63,684 bases of DNA from an uncultured Myxococcales bacterium (GTDB taxonomy: Bacteria > Myxococcota_A > UBA9042). The notes under the pieces are model-generated. The model did no database searches and was not told where the DNA came from. It worked only from the letters and a program-made list of their open reading frames with translations. Location: the NCBI GenBank assembly GCA_903929795.1, contig CAIYWC010000121.1, positions 1 to 63,684 of the forward strand. Direction: 5' to 3'. This document shows positions 18,187-28,229 of the stretch, piece after piece; position 1 is the first letter of the stretch; the number at the start of each line of letters is the position of its first letter. The position numbers and the translations under genes were made by a program.

Positions 18187-19521
18187 TTATTTGCCAACGC
18201 AGAACTGCGAAAACACCGCTGCGAGCACGTCATCGGGGACAATTGCGCCGGTCAGCTCATCCAACGCCAGCGCCGCGTCGCGCAAGTCGGCGGCCAGAAG
18301 CTCCAGCGGAAAATCCTGTTGCAGCGCGAGGTTGGCGCGATCCATCGCTGCCAGGGCCGTCTGGACCGCGGCGACATGCCGGTGGCGGCTTAGGGCGACC
18401 TGGCCCAGCACGCCCTGAGCAGACTGTCGGACCGCCGCGAGGATGGCCGAGCGCAGCGGCGCAACATCGCGATCGCGCTGGGCGCAAACGGCGATCGCCG
18501 CCTGCCATTGGGCGCGCGTTTGCCAATCCGCGTCGCTGGCCAGGTCGGACTTCGTCAGCACGCGCAGGACGACGGCCGCCGACACCGGCGCTGGAAGCCC
18601 CGAGAATGGTCGCGACCGGTCCTCCAGCCAGAGCACGACGTCCGCGTGCTGGGCCTCCATCTCGGTGCGCGCGCGGCCGGCCCGCTCCACCGGGTCTTCC
18701 GCGTCGCGCAGCCCCGCCGTGTCGATCCAGGTCACGAGCACGCCGTCCGGCGCCGTCTGCACCTCCACCGTATCGCGCGTCGTTCCCGGCCGTGCGTCGA
18801 CGAGCGCGCGGTCCGCACCGCACAACGTATTGAAAAGTGTCGATTTTCCGGCGTTGGGTGCACCGTACAAAGCCACCCGCGCGCCATGCAGGCGAATCCG
18901 CCCGGCGACAGCCGTGCCCAGCAGCGCGCGCAGGCGTTCGGCCAAGCCGTCCAGGCGCCGGGTCAGCGCGGGCCGGTCCAGCTCCGCCAAGTGCGGCTCG
19001 GCGGCGAAGTCGATGCGCGCCTCCAGATCCGCAATCGCGAGGAGCAGCGGCGTGCGCAGCTCCGCCAGCGCCTGGGACAGCACGCCGTCCAGCGCTTGGA
19101 GCGCCGCCTGCCGCCCAGACTCCGCCCGCGCCGAGATGAGGTCCGCCAGCGCTTCCGCCTGCAGCAGATCCAGCTTGCCGTTCTCATAGGCGCGTTGGCT
19201 GAACTCGCCCGGCCGCGCCAGACGCGCGCCGAGATCGACGCAGGCGGCGATGAGTCGATCGGTGACGGCCAGCGAGCCATGGACCTGGAATTCCGCGACG
19301 TCCTCGCCGGTGAACGAGCGCGGCGCGAAAAAAGCGACGACGTAGCCGCGGTCGATCAGCTCGCGTCCCGCGTGCAGGGCGGCGAATCGCATGTGCGCGT
19401 GCGGCAAATCCGCCAACCCCGCGAGCGCGCAGGCGATCGCGGGCGCGCGCGGGCCCGACAGACGCACGACCGCGAGACCAGCGGGCACGGGCGCGGTGGC
19501 CAACGCGACGATCGTGTCCAT
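18187..19521 (-). CDS. mnmE: tRNA uridine-5-carboxymethylaminomethyl modification GTPase
   Basis: 444 aa. With MnmG it modifies the wobble uridine of certain tRNAs. The N-terminal folate-binding domain (APRSFTGEDVAEFQVHG) is followed by helical regions and an inserted G domain. G1 is GAPNAGKST at 220-228, G2 PGTTRD at 245-250, G3 DTAG at 267-270 and G4 TKSD. The protein ends FCVGK, the conserved C-terminal Cys tail (usually CIGK). The ATG at 19519-19521 was chosen over upstream in-frame codons because it begins MDTIVALATAPVPAGLAVVR. Confidence 0.96.
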   Translation of the reverse strand: MDTIVALATAPVPAGLAVVRLSGPRAPAIACALAGLADLPHAHMRFAALHAGRELIDRGYVVAFFAPRSFTGEDVAEFQVHGSLAVTDRLIAACVDLGARLARPGEFSQRAYENGKLDLLQAEALADLISARAESGRQAALQALDGVLSQALAELRTPLLLAIADLEARIDFAAEPHLAELDRPALTRRLDGLAERLRALLGTAVAGRIRLHGARVALYGAPNAGKSTLFNTLCGADRALVDARPGTTRDTVEVQTAPDGVLVTWIDTAGLRDAEDPVERAGRARTEMEAQHADVVLWLEDRSRPFSGLPAPVSAAVVLRVLTKSDLASDADWQTRAQWQAAIAVCAQRDRDVAPLRSAILAAVRQSAQGVLGQVALSRHRHVAAVQTALAAMDRANLALQQDFPLELLAADLRDAALALDELTGAIVPDDVLAAVFSQFCVGK

Positions 19522-19545
19522 GGGCGGGTCCGGCGTGGGAGCTAA

Positions 19546-19640
19546 CCCACCCCGTGAGGGTGGGATGGCCTGTTGTCGCGTCCCGGCGACAAATGCCGCG
19601 GCACGGCCAGAATTGTCACACGTTTGCCGGCCGCGGGCAA
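19546..19640 (-). promoter_or_regulatory. mnmE promoter and structured leader
   Basis: On the minus strand TTGCCC (19635-19640) and GACAAT (19612-19617) are 17 bases apart. Downstream in the leader there are two perfect hairpins: TTGTCGC/GCGACAA (19573-19579 with 19586-19592) and CCCACCC/GGGTGGG (19546-19552 with 19558-19564). They end 25 bases before the mnmE ATG. A role in folding or translation control of the leader is possible but unproven. Confidence 0.45.
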
Positions 19641-19645
19641 AACGC

Positions 19646-19674
19646 GCAACGGCGGGCAGCTGGCCCGCCGTTGC
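19646..19674 (-). terminator. Rho-independent terminator of etfBA
   Basis: A perfect 12-base stem (19646-19657 with 19663-19674) closes a five-base loop. On the minus strand it is followed by GCGTTTTG. It lies 27 bases after the etfA stop and immediately upstream of the mnmE promoter, so the two transcription units are cleanly separated. Confidence 0.75.
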
Positions 19675-19700
19675 ATCCACACCTCAAGCCTCGTCGGCGA

Positions 19701-20666
19701 TCAGCCGCGCAGCGCCTTGATCTGCGCCGTCAGTTCCGGCACGGCGACGAACGCGTCCGCGACCAGCCCGTAGTCCGCGACCTTGAAGATCGGCTCATCG
19801 GCGTTCTTGTTGATCGCCACGATGACCTTGGAATTCTTCATGCCTGCCAAGTGTTGCACCGCGCCGGAGATCGCGATCGCGAAGTACAGCTGCGGGGCGA
19901 CGACCTTGCCGGTCTGGCCGATCTGGTAGTCGTTGGGCGCAAAGCCGTCATCCACGGCCGCACGCGAGGCGCCAATCGCCGCGCCCAACACGTCCGCCAA
20001 CGGCTCCGTGATTGCGCCGAACCGATCCTTCAGGCCGCGACCACCGGCCACGACCACGGCCGCTTCCGCCAGATCCGGACGCGTTGACTGTACGCCGTCG
20101 AATGACACGAACTTCACGCGCGCGGTGGCCAAGCCCGCATCGCTCGCGAACGGCTGGATCGGGCTGCTGCCACCGGTTGCTTCGGCCGCGTCAAACGCCG
20201 AGGCGCGCACCGAGATCACCTTGTTGGCGGTGGAGATCTTGACGTTTCCGGTCAGGTTGCCCGCCCACATCGGTCGACTGAACGCGCCGGTGTCTGTCAT
20301 GCCGATGATGTCGCTCGCCATACCCGCGCTCAGGCGCACGGCCGTCCGTGGCAGCACGTCCTTGCCGGTCGTCGAAGCCGGGCCAACGACGACGTCCGCG
20401 CCGATCGACTTGGCCAGATCCGCCAGCACCTTGCCCCACGCCGAAGCGATGGGATGCGCCAGATCCGCATGATCCGCCACGTGAATCGCGCCTGCGCCAA
20501 AGCCCTGCAGCGCCGTCGCAACCGCGCCGACGTTGTGGCCGAGCACAGCGAAATCGTAGCTGCCACCAAATTTCGCGACGTATTGCCGCGCAAAGGCCAA
20601 CGTGTTGAGCGTCACTTTCTTGAGCGCGCCCTTGTCATGTTCGGCCAGAATCAGCACCTTGCTCAT
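19701..20666 (-). CDS. etfA: Electron transfer flavoprotein, alpha subunit
   Basis: 321 aa. It carries the FAD of the ETF heterodimer, which passes electrons from acyl-CoA dehydrogenases towards the quinone pool. The C-terminal FAD domain shows [51 protein letters not shown] and [14 protein letters not shown]. The N-terminal domain ([20 protein letters not shown]) fits the family. It lies 30 bases after etfB in one operon, followed by a strong terminator. Confidence 0.96.
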   Translation of the reverse strand: MSKVLILAEHDKGALKKVTLNTLAFARQYVAKFGGSYDFAVLGHNVGAVATALQGFGAGAIHVADHADLAHPIASAWGKVLADLAKSIGADVVVGPASTTGKDVLPRTAVRLSAGMASDIIGMTDTGAFSRPMWAGNLTGNVKISTANKVISVRASAFDAAEATGGSSPIQPFASDAGLATARVKFVSFDGVQSTRPDLAEAAVVVAGGRGLKDRFGAITEPLADVLGAAIGASRAAVDDGFAPNDYQIGQTGKVVAPQLYFAIAISGAVQHLAGMKNSKVIVAINKNADEPIFKVADYGLVADAFVAVPELTAQIKALRG

Positions 20667-20696
20667 GATTTTGCCTCGTTTTTCCGATGGATTGGT

Positions 20697-21452
20697 TTAG
20701 ATGGCGCGCGCTTCCGAGCGCAGCTTTTGGACCAGCTCTTCGACGTCCTTGACCATGACGCCCGCTTTGCGACCGGACGGCGTCGTCAGGCCCACGACCT
20801 GCACCTTGGTTGCCGTGTCCTCGAGGTCGAGGTCGTCGATCTCCAGCTCGTCAAACGGCTTCTTCTTGGCCTTCATGATCCCGGCCAGAGACGCGAAGCG
20901 CGGCTCGTTCAGGCGCAAATCCGCCGTGATAACAGCCGGAAGCGTGACTTCCAGCGTCTCCAGGCCGCCATCCACTTCACGCGTGACGATCGCCTTGCCG
21001 CCCGACACCTCCACTTTGGACGCGAACGTCGCCTGCGGCCAGCCCAGGTATTCCGCCAGCAGCTGGCCGACCTGATTGGAATCGCCGTCGATCGCTTGTT
21101 TGCCCAGCAGGACGATGTCCGGCTTTTCGCGGTGGACGATGCCCTGATAGATGCGCGCGATGAGGTCCGAGTCGATCGTCTCCTCTTCCGCGCTCACCAG
21201 GATGCCGCGGTCGATGCCGCGCGCGAGCGCCCCTTGGCGGATGAACCGCGCGGTCTCGTCGTCGCCGATGCCGACCGCGACGGTCTCCGTGCCGTCGTTC
21301 GCCTCGGCGATCTGCAACGCGCACTCGATCGCGTTCTCGCAAAAGTGGTTGAGAATGTACTCCACGTCGCCCTCAATCCACTTGCCATCCTTGGCGATGG
21401 CGAGTTTGGCATTGGGGTCGCTGACGCGCTTGGCAGAGACCAGGATCTTCAT
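20697..21452 (-). CDS. etfB: Electron transfer flavoprotein, beta subunit
   Basis: 251 aa, full length. It starts MKILVSAKRVSDPNAKL and binds AMP at the interface with EtfA. The landmarks are EYILNHFCENAIECALQI, VLLGKQAIDGDSNQVGQLLA and LPAVITADLRLNEPRFASL, the ETF beta signature. An AGAGGAGT ribosome site precedes the ATG. It is the first gene of the etfBA operon. Confidence 0.96.
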   Translation of the reverse strand: MKILVSAKRVSDPNAKLAIAKDGKWIEGDVEYILNHFCENAIECALQIAEANDGTETVAVGIGDDETARFIRQGALARGIDRGILVSAEEETIDSDLIARIYQGIVHREKPDIVLLGKQAIDGDSNQVGQLLAEYLGWPQATFASKVEVSGGKAIVTREVDGGLETLEVTLPAVITADLRLNEPRFASLAGIMKAKKKPFDELEIDDLDLEDTATKVQVVGLTTPSGRKAGVMVKDVEELVQKLRSEARAI

Positions 21453-21623
21453 GCGGTACTCCTCTGTGCTGCCCGACGTGAGCCTGTGACGTGAGTCGCG
21501 TTCATCGGGGACATGCGGTTGTGATCAGAATCGCGGCGGGTAATGCGATCGCACAAGAGCGGCGATCGGGGTGAACAACGCTTTGCCAGCCTTCACCGCG
21601 ACCGGCGACGGCAAACGCGCGGC

Positions 21624-21652
21624 AAGCTAGCGATAGCTCGTGAACCTGTCAA
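21624..21652 (-). promoter_or_regulatory. Candidate sigma-70 promoter of etfBA
   Basis: A perfect -35 box TTGACA (21647-21652) is followed after 17 bases by TAGCTT (21624-21629), a weaker -10 box. The predicted leader is about 165 bases. It sits just beyond the end of the upstream polymerase-like gene on the same strand. Confidence 0.45.
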
Positions 21653-21704
21653 CGACTTCTGGCCACGAATCTGTCACGCGCGGCACTTGTCGGCTGCGGT
21701 CGGG

Positions 21705-24326
21705 CTACGGATCGAGAATTGACGGCGTTGGGTCTTTCGCCCGCGTGCCGTCCACCGCGTGGTGGGCGTCGCGATCCAGCTCCCGCGACAGCCGCTGCGC
21801 GGTCGGGGACGACGGCAGCTTGGTCAGCACTTCGTCGACCAGCGCCCGCGCCTCGTCGCGCAATCCCAGCTCCAGGCACGTATTCGCGAGGTCCAGCGTC
21901 GCGTCGTACAATTCCGGCGCGAAGCCGTGCGCACGGCGGAACGCTTCCAGCGCATCCTCCTGGCGGCCCATTTGCGTCGCAATTCGGCCCTTGGCGTACC
22001 AAAATCGCGCGGCATGGCTGGTTTGGCTCTGCATCAGCGGCGCGCGCGCATTGAGGTAGGTCAGCGCTTCCTCGGGCCGGTTGGCGGCGATAATCGCCTC
22101 GATTGCACCCTCGCAGGCCCGCCACGCGTCCGGGTTGTGGTTGCAGACCTCGCGAAACAAATGGAAAGCCTCGTAGTTCCGACCGTCGCGCCGCAGCAGC
22201 TGGGCCTCCAGCTGATAGCCCAGCAACTGCGTGGCCTTGCTCGCCAATAGGTTGGCGGCGATCCGGCGCGCGGGCTCCAGATTGCCGCGTTTCAGGTAGA
22301 GCTCGCCGCGTACCAGCTCGATGCCAAAAACCCGGTTAGGCTGGTGTTCCCGCAGCGCCATGGCCACGCGTTCGACGAGCTCCGGGTGTTTGTCGACCAG
22401 AAACGCGGCGACGCGAACGCTTTGGTCTTCGCCGCGCGGGATCACGTCCACCAGCACCGCCTCGGCCGCGCGCGACTGCGTGCACAGGCGCATGGCGCGC
22501 GCGACGATGTCGTCGTCCTGATCGAGGAGCCAGCGCAGATCGTCCGCGGCGATCTTGGCATCGCCGAGCTCCAGGTGGGCGGCAAAACGGAACAAGTGGG
22601 CGTGCGGGCTACCGGGCCGCAATTGCACGGCGCGGTCAAAAGCCTTGGCGGCACCTTGCCACTCGTGCGCGTCGAACAGCGTCCGGCCGTACAGGTAGAA
22701 CGCGTGGTGGTCGGACAAAAAGCGCGAGGCGACGAGCGACCGCGCGGTCGGAGCCTCTGCGTGTTCCAGCATCGCCTGCGAGTTACGCGCCATTGCATTG
22801 AGCGACTTGGCCAGCATACCGCCGGCCAGTGCCAGCGCGATTGCCGCGGCGATCAGGACGCGGCGAAACGTCGGCAGGCGCCGCTGCTCCAGGTTTGCGC
22901 GCCCGCCTCGCGGTCCCAGCGCGCGCTCGCACGCGGTCCCCAGCGCGATGAACGCCAGGAGCCCGCCGCTGATTTGCAGCGAGAAATCGACAAAATTGGC
23001 GACGACCATCGCAACGGACGCGATGATCAGCCCGGGCGCTTGGGGCACGTCGCCGCGCCGCCGCACGTGGTCCAGGAGCACCGCGGCGAGCCCGAGAAGA
23101 AACAGCAGGCCGCCCACGGCGCCGAACGAGAAAAAGCTGTCCAGCACGAGGTTTTCGGCGTAGTCGATGCGCTTGTTGCCCCAGTGCGTGTCCATACCGG
23201 CGAGCACCGGTAGGCCGCCCGGACCCGCGCCGACACGCCACGTGGCTGCGACCAGGGCCGATGTGCTCAGCTTGCCGCCCTTGAAGCCGATCATCTGGGC
23301 CATTGTCGTGCCCTTGTTGCTGTCGTTCCCCGGGCTGAACTCGTGGTCGATGGCGGGCAGCGCGACGATGGCGCCAACCAACGCGATGGATGCGATCAGC
23401 ACGCTGGTCCGGATGAGCGCCGCGCGCTGCACGTCGCGTTGGTGGACGCGGTGGCCTTTGACAAAGCCCGGGCGCATGAAGACCGTCATCGCCAATACCA
23501 GGCCGACGGTGATGATGCCGCCGCGCGAGCCGACCTCCAGCACGACGAACGCCAAAAAAAGCGCGAGCGAACCGAACACGGTCTGCCAGCGCGGATTCAC
23601 CGCCAGCCGCATGCGGCCCAAACCGATCGCGATGGCGAGGTTGAGCAGCCCGGCCTCTTGGTTCGGATTGACAAAGCACAGCAGGCTCAGCTTGTTGGAA
23701 AGTCCGCCGGGGATGAGGCCCGTAAGCGGGGACGTGTAGGCGCAAATCCACGCGAGGCCGCTTACCGCTGCGGTGCTCAGGACCACGTTACTGGTCCAAT
23801 GGATGGCGCGTCGCCCGTCGTGGCCGGACAGCGCGATGCTGCCGAGCAACGCCAGCGTCGCGCCGAGCAAATAGACCGCACCTTGCAACGCCGCGTCACC
23901 GGGCGCCAACGCGAGCGGGACGAACGCCGCCTGCGGCAAGCCCAGCGCCGCGTGGCCGAGATCCGACAGCTCCAGCGCTTTGGGCTGCAGCAGCGCCACA
24001 AGCACGCGCGGCAACGGCAGCAGCTGGAGCGCGACCAGCCCGCCGAGCCCGAACCACAGCCAGCCCAGCAGCATGCGCGGCGGCTTGTTGGGCACCGCGA
24101 TGACAGCTGCCGGCAGCGCCGCCAGCAGCAGGACCCAGACGGCGAACACGGGCGTCCATGAGGCGCCACCGCTGCTCAGTGCAGCGGTCACAATCGCCAG
24201 GGACAGCAGCCCGCGCAGCACCCAGCGGGCGATGTGCCGGCCGTGGCGCGACTCGTCGCGATCGAGCTTGACGCGCTCGCGAAGGCGCGGGGCGGCGGGC
24301 ACAGGTTGGACGGGCGTGTCAGTCAA
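21705..24326 (-). CDS. O-antigen ligase/polymerase-like membrane protein with C-terminal TPR domain
   Basis: 873 aa. Residues 30-480 form about a dozen hydrophobic helices, with a loop of about 90 residues towards the end (SPGNDSNKGTTMAQM) and RIDYAENLVLDSFFSFGAVGG. This is the Wzy_C (O-antigen ligase/polymerase) arrangement. Residues 530-860 contain repeated 34-residue-like helices (FLYGRTLFDAHEWQGAAKAFDRAVQLRPGSP, ALTYLNARAPLMQSQ, QEDALEAFRRAHGFAPELYD), indicating TPRs. It probably polymerises or attaches a surface polysaccharide or glycan. It lies 54 bases after the transaldolase gene. Confidence 0.75.
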   Translation of the reverse strand: MTDTPVQPVPAAPRLRERVKLDRDESRHGRHIARWVLRGLLSLAIVTAALSSGGASWTPVFAVWVLLLAALPAAVIAVPNKPPRMLLGWLWFGLGGLVALQLLPLPRVLVALLQPKALELSDLGHAALGLPQAAFVPLALAPGDAALQGAVYLLGATLALLGSIALSGHDGRRAIHWTSNVVLSTAAVSGLAWICAYTSPLTGLIPGGLSNKLSLLCFVNPNQEAGLLNLAIAIGLGRMRLAVNPRWQTVFGSLALFLAFVVLEVGSRGGIITVGLVLAMTVFMRPGFVKGHRVHQRDVQRAALIRTSVLIASIALVGAIVALPAIDHEFSPGNDSNKGTTMAQMIGFKGGKLSTSALVAATWRVGAGPGGLPVLAGMDTHWGNKRIDYAENLVLDSFFSFGAVGGLLFLLGLAAVLLDHVRRRGDVPQAPGLIIASVAMVVANFVDFSLQISGGLLAFIALGTACERALGPRGGRANLEQRRLPTFRRVLIAAAIALALAGGMLAKSLNAMARNSQAMLEHAEAPTARSLVASRFLSDHHAFYLYGRTLFDAHEWQGAAKAFDRAVQLRPGSPHAHLFRFAAHLELGDAKIAADDLRWLLDQDDDIVARAMRLCTQSRAAEAVLVDVIPRGEDQSVRVAAFLVDKHPELVERVAMALREHQPNRVFGIELVRGELYLKRGNLEPARRIAANLLASKATQLLGYQLEAQLLRRDGRNYEAFHLFREVCNHNPDAWRACEGAIEAIIAANRPEEALTYLNARAPLMQSQTSHAARFWYAKGRIATQMGRQEDALEAFRRAHGFAPELYDATLDLANTCLELGLRDEARALVDEVLTKLPSSPTAQRLSRELDRDAHHAVDGTRAKDPTPSILDP

Positions 24327-24380
24327 GCGTCGTGGCTCCGGAAGCGGGTCGGGCGTTCAAGGTCGCAGCGTTGCCGCGGA

Positions 24381-25025
24381 TTATTCCGGGACTTTGGCCC
24401 AGTCCTTCAAGAACTGCTCGTTGCCGCGATCCGTCAACGGGTGGTTGAACAGCTGGTCCAGGACGCCAAAAGGCACTGTGCAGACATCCGCGCCGATCTT
24501 GGCGGCCTTCAGCACATGCACCGGATTGCGCACCGACGCGACGAGCACCTGGGTCTTGAAGCCATAGTTGCGGTAAATCTGCACGATGTCCGCGATCAGC
24601 GCCATGCCGTCCTCGCTGATGTCGTCCAGCCGGCCGACAAACGGCGAGATGTACGTCGCGCCCGCCTTGGCCGCCAGCAGCGCCTGATTCGCCGAAAAGC
24701 ACAGGGTCACATTGGTCTTGATGCCCTTGTCGCTCAAGGCCTTGCACACCGCGATGCCCTCGCGCGTCAGCGGCAGCTTGACCACGACCTGCGGCCCTTC
24801 TGCAGCGAGCGCGAGGCCCTGGGCCAGCATGCCGTCAAAGTCCATCTTCGTGCATTCGAGCGACACCGGGCCTTTAACCAGGTCGAGAATCTCGCGCTTC
24901 ACGTCGTCAAAACGCCGCCCGGTCTTGGCGACCAGCGACGGGTTGGTCGTCACGCCGTCGAGGATGCCCCACGCCAGGGCTTTCTTGATTTCTTCGATGT
25001 GCGCGGTGTCGACAAAAAACTTCAC
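24381..25025 (-). CDS. Transaldolase / fructose-6-phosphate aldolase family protein
   Basis: 214 aa, the compact TalB-independent form of the TalC/FSA family. It transfers or cleaves a dihydroxyacetone unit of sugar phosphates through a Schiff base. K83 in [11 protein letters not shown] is the expected lysine. Other markers are [48 protein letters not shown] and [12 protein letters not shown]. Sequence alone does not separate transaldolase from fructose-6-phosphate aldolase. It lies between the kinase gene (69 bases upstream) and the Wzy/TPR gene. Confidence 0.92.
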   Translation of the reverse strand: MKFFVDTAHIEEIKKALAWGILDGVTTNPSLVAKTGRRFDDVKREILDLVKGPVSLECTKMDFDGMLAQGLALAAEGPQVVVKLPLTREGIAVCKALSDKGIKTNVTLCFSANQALLAAKAGATYISPFVGRLDDISEDGMALIADIVQIYRNYGFKTQVLVASVRNPVHVLKAAKIGADVCTVPFGVLDQLFNHPLTDRGNEQFLKDWAKVPE

Positions 25026-25094
25026 AGGGCCTCCGGTCAGTCTGCAGCGTGGCGGCTTTGGATGCCGGCGACGCGGATTGGGATCATCACTTGG

Positions 25095-26381
25095 CTAGGA
25101 ATTGTGCACCAGAAACCACGCGGCGAGCGCGCCGATCGCCACCGCCACCAGCCCGCCGATCACCAGCGGCAGCCGGCTTGCGCGCTCTTTGGGGATCACC
25201 ATGCGCGGCTGCGACACCGGCTCACCCATTGTCTCCAGGCGATCTGCCAGCGCCGAGAGCCCGGCTTCCGCGGCGAGATCGTCCAGCGGCGCGCCGGACA
25301 GCCGGTCCAGCAGTGAGGTCACGTCCACCTTGGAGACGGACGGCGTCGTCAGGTCGCTTGGCCGCAGCGGCACTTGGCCGAGCATGGCGTCCAGATGGCC
25401 GACGCGCATCTGCTCTTGCATTTCGGCCCTCAGCAGCGTTGCGACGTCGAGCAGCTGCACTTCAGCCTGCTCTTCCAGGCTGTGCAAAAAGCCCGCCAGA
25501 TCCGCTTGGGTCACGCGCAGGTTGTGCTTGAACAGGTAGGTCGCGAGCTCCTGCTCCAGCTCGCGGGCCGATTGAAACCGCCGCTTGGGATTCTTGGCCA
25601 ACGCGCGCAGCACCACGGCGTCCAGTTCGGCGTCGACGTCGTGGCGCAGCTTGGACGGCTTGGGCACATCGCCGGCCTTGACCAGGTCGACCGTCTCGAG
25701 ATCCGTCTTGCCGGCGAACAGCTTGCGCGCGCACAGCAGCTCCCACAGGATGATGCCCGCCGAGTAGATATCCGCCCGCGGATCTGCGGGCTTGCCCTCC
25801 ACAACTTCCGGCGACAGGTAGCTGAATTTGCCCTTGACGACGCCGGCATCCGAGATCTGCACGTTGGACGCGGCGCGCGCGAGGCCAAAATCGGTCAGCT
25901 TCACTTCGCCCTGGCTCGACACCAGCACGTTGGGCGGCGACACGTCGCGGTGGACGATGCCCAGGGACTTGCCGTCCGCGCCGGTCTTTTCGTGCGCGTA
26001 GGCGAGCGCGCGCGCCAGCTCCGCCACCACAAAGCACGCGATCGGCACCGGAATGGCCCGGCCCTGATCCAGCGCGCGTTGCATCAGCCGCCGGAGGTTG
26101 CCGCCGTCGACGTATTCCATGGCGATGAAATACGTGTCGTCAACCTGGCCGATGTCGTAAATCTGCACGACATTCGCTTGGTTCAGCGACATGGACAGCC
26201 GCGCTTCATCCAGAAACATCGTGACGAATTTCTGGTCCCGGCACAGCGACGGCAAGATGCGTTTGATCGCCACCGGCTTCTCAAAGCCCTCGATCGAAAT
26301 CGCCACGCCGCGGTAGATTTCCGCCATGCCGCCGGCGTCGATCTTGTCGATGATGCGGTAGCGTTGGTGGACGGAAGCCAT
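25095..26381 (-). CDS. Serine/threonine protein kinase with C-terminal membrane anchor
   Basis: 428 aa from MASVHQRYRIIDKIDAGGMA. The catalytic domain has the glycine loop at 13-24, K40 in VAIKR, HRDVSPPNV (D146), DFGLAR (D164) and an APE-like SPEVVEG. It therefore looks active. A linker of about 110 residues leads to a single helix near residues 403-424 (LVIGGLVAVAIGALAAWFL), leaving the kinase in the cytoplasm and almost nothing outside. The longer open frame to 28445 is antisense to the next gene and was rejected. A weak promoter (TTCCCA-17-CATACT, 26413-26441) lies upstream. Confidence 0.9.
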   Translation of the reverse strand: MASVHQRYRIIDKIDAGGMAEIYRGVAISIEGFEKPVAIKRILPSLCRDQKFVTMFLDEARLSMSLNQANVVQIYDIGQVDDTYFIAMEYVDGGNLRRLMQRALDQGRAIPVPIACFVVAELARALAYAHEKTGADGKSLGIVHRDVSPPNVLVSSQGEVKLTDFGLARAASNVQISDAGVVKGKFSYLSPEVVEGKPADPRADIYSAGIILWELLCARKLFAGKTDLETVDLVKAGDVPKPSKLRHDVDAELDAVVLRALAKNPKRRFQSARELEQELATYLFKHNLRVTQADLAGFLHSLEEQAEVQLLDVATLLRAEMQEQMRVGHLDAMLGQVPLRPSDLTTPSVSKVDVTSLLDRLSGAPLDDLAAEAGLSALADRLETMGEPVSQPRMVIPKERASRLPLVIGGLVAVAIGALAAWFLVHNS

Positions 26382-26543
26382 GATCAACCCTTGGGCAGGA
26401 CGACCCGCCCGGAGTATGCCGTGAGGCGGCAGGGTTGGGAAGTGCGGCGGCCGGCGGCGGTCGCCCCCGCTTAGCGCACGCGGTTGACACCTGCCGGAGG
26501 GTTTGGGAAGCTGCTTTGGCCTGCGATTGGGCCCGTTGGATGC

Positions 26544-28160
26544 ATGTCCCCGCCCGTTCAGACTCCCGCGCTTGCGCCCCAACCGCCCCCGGAGATCGCG
26601 CCGGCGCAGCCACGAGTTGACGAGCGGCTGCTGTGGATCCTGAGCGGACTCATCTGGTTCGCGGGGCTGTCCCTCGCGCTGCGGCCAGAAGCTGCGCTGC
26701 GCGGGCGACCTTTGACTGAAGACGGTTTTTTTTCCCTGGCCGTTGCCCGGCAGCTGGCCCTCGGGCATGGACTGACGATCGACGGCGTGCATTGGGTCAA
26801 CGGCTTCCAGCCGCTTTTCACCGTTGTGTGCGCGCTGCCCTTTGCATGGGTCGGCGGCGATCGGGCGGGCGGTTTGCGCGGGGTTCTGGTGTTGCACGCG
26901 CTCGTGCACGCGTGCGGCGCGTGGGCGTGCGGGCTCTTGGCGCGCGATGCGGTCACGGGAGTTCAGCGCCGGCGGCTGCGTCAGGCGTTGGGGACCGCGG
27001 CTTATGCGCTGTCGCCGGCGATTTTTCTCACGACGTTCAATGGTCTGGAGACGGGCGCAGTTCTGGCCCTGCTCGCCTGGATTTGGCGCTATTGGCAGGT
27101 GACCGGCGGCCAGACCCTGCGGCAGCTGGCGACTGCGGGCGCGCTGCTTGGCTTGCTCGTGCTGACGCGGATCGACGCGGCGCTGTTTGTCGTCATCGTC
27201 ACCGTCGGGGTGCTGGTCAGTGGCGATGGCGCGTGGTGGGGACGTGTGCAACGCGCGGCTGCCATCGCGCTGCCCGCGGGCCTGGTTTCTGGGCCGTGGT
27301 GGCTCTATAACTACTTGGGTTTTGGCAGCCTGATGCCCACCAGCGGTCGCGCACTGACGGACGTCGGGGTGACGGCGGAGCGCACGCTGACGATGCTCCA
27401 GTCGGTCCAGATGTCCCTTGTGCCGCTGACCTACGTCGGCGCATGGGAGTCGTTTTGGCTGGTGCCCGTCCGATTGCTGCTGATCGTGCTCATCGTCGTC
27501 GGCGTCCGCCGGGCGCGGCGCGATGGGGACCTCGCGCAGGCGACGCCCGGGGTCGATCGCCGTGCCGCGCGCACGGGCCAATTTGCCCGCTGGATCGGCA
27601 TGACGCTTCTTGTTTTTGTTGGCTATTACTGGGCGACGTCCGCGGCTTCCTGGTTCTATGGACGGTATCTGGCCGCCATCGGGGTGCCCATGACCGTGTA
27701 CAGCGCCATCGCCCTGTCGGCGCTGGGCGGCTGGCAAGCCCGACTCCGTGGCATCGCGCTGACGGTGGCGGCGGGCGCACTTTTGTTTGGCGTGTGGCGG
27801 CTGCATACCTCGGCGCGTTTTGCAGGCGCGGTGTACGTGGATGATCAGCTGGCTCTGGTGCTGGAGCACGTTCCGCCGGGCGACGCGGTGGCGGCTGGCC
27901 AGACGGGGACGCTCGGCTTTTTCCGCGAGCGCGTGGTCAACCTGGACGGCAAGGTCAACCGGGACGCCTTGGTCTTTCGCCATGATATTGCGGGCTATTT
28001 GCGCCGCACAAACGTGCAGTGGTTCTGCGATTGGCCGCACTTTGCCACGCGCTATCTCGCTGATCCGCCTGGCAAGAATGGCTGGAAGCTGGTAGCCCAA
28101 AAGGGCCAGTTTCAGCTGTATCACCGTCCAACCGATGACCCAACACCGGCTGAACGGTAA
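26544..28160 (+). CDS. Polytopic GT-C-type glycosyltransferase-like membrane protein
   Basis: 538 aa from the ATG at 26544; an in-frame codon at 26484 is also possible. After a Pro-rich cytoplasmic tail there are roughly ten membrane helices. The first periplasmic loop reads RPLTEDGFFSLAVARQLALG and then GVHWVNGFQPLF, which matches GT-C enzymes using polyprenyl-linked sugars (acidic residue after TM1, then an NGF-P motif). A C-terminal soluble domain ends the protein. It probably adds a sugar to a protein or glycan outside the inner membrane. It is divergent from the kinase gene. Confidence 0.68.
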   Translation: MSPPVQTPALAPQPPPEIAPAQPRVDERLLWILSGLIWFAGLSLALRPEAALRGRPLTEDGFFSLAVARQLALGHGLTIDGVHWVNGFQPLFTVVCALPFAWVGGDRAGGLRGVLVLHALVHACGAWACGLLARDAVTGVQRRRLRQALGTAAYALSPAIFLTTFNGLETGAVLALLAWIWRYWQVTGGQTLRQLATAGALLGLLVLTRIDAALFVVIVTVGVLVSGDGAWWGRVQRAAAIALPAGLVSGPWWLYNYLGFGSLMPTSGRALTDVGVTAERTLTMLQSVQMSLVPLTYVGAWESFWLVPVRLLLIVLIVVGVRRARRDGDLAQATPGVDRRAARTGQFARWIGMTLLVFVGYYWATSAASWFYGRYLAAIGVPMTVYSAIALSALGGWQARLRGIALTVAAGALLFGVWRLHTSARFAGAVYVDDQLALVLEHVPPGDAVAAGQTGTLGFFRERVVNLDGKVNRDALVFRHDIAGYLRRTNVQWFCDWPHFATRYLADPPGKNGWKLVAQKGQFQLYHRPTDDPTPAER

Positions 28161-28229
28161 CTGAACACCGCGCCGCGGCTCCACCGGGCGAACGCGACGC
28201 GACCGCTTGCCGGTCTGCAGGATGTGCCG

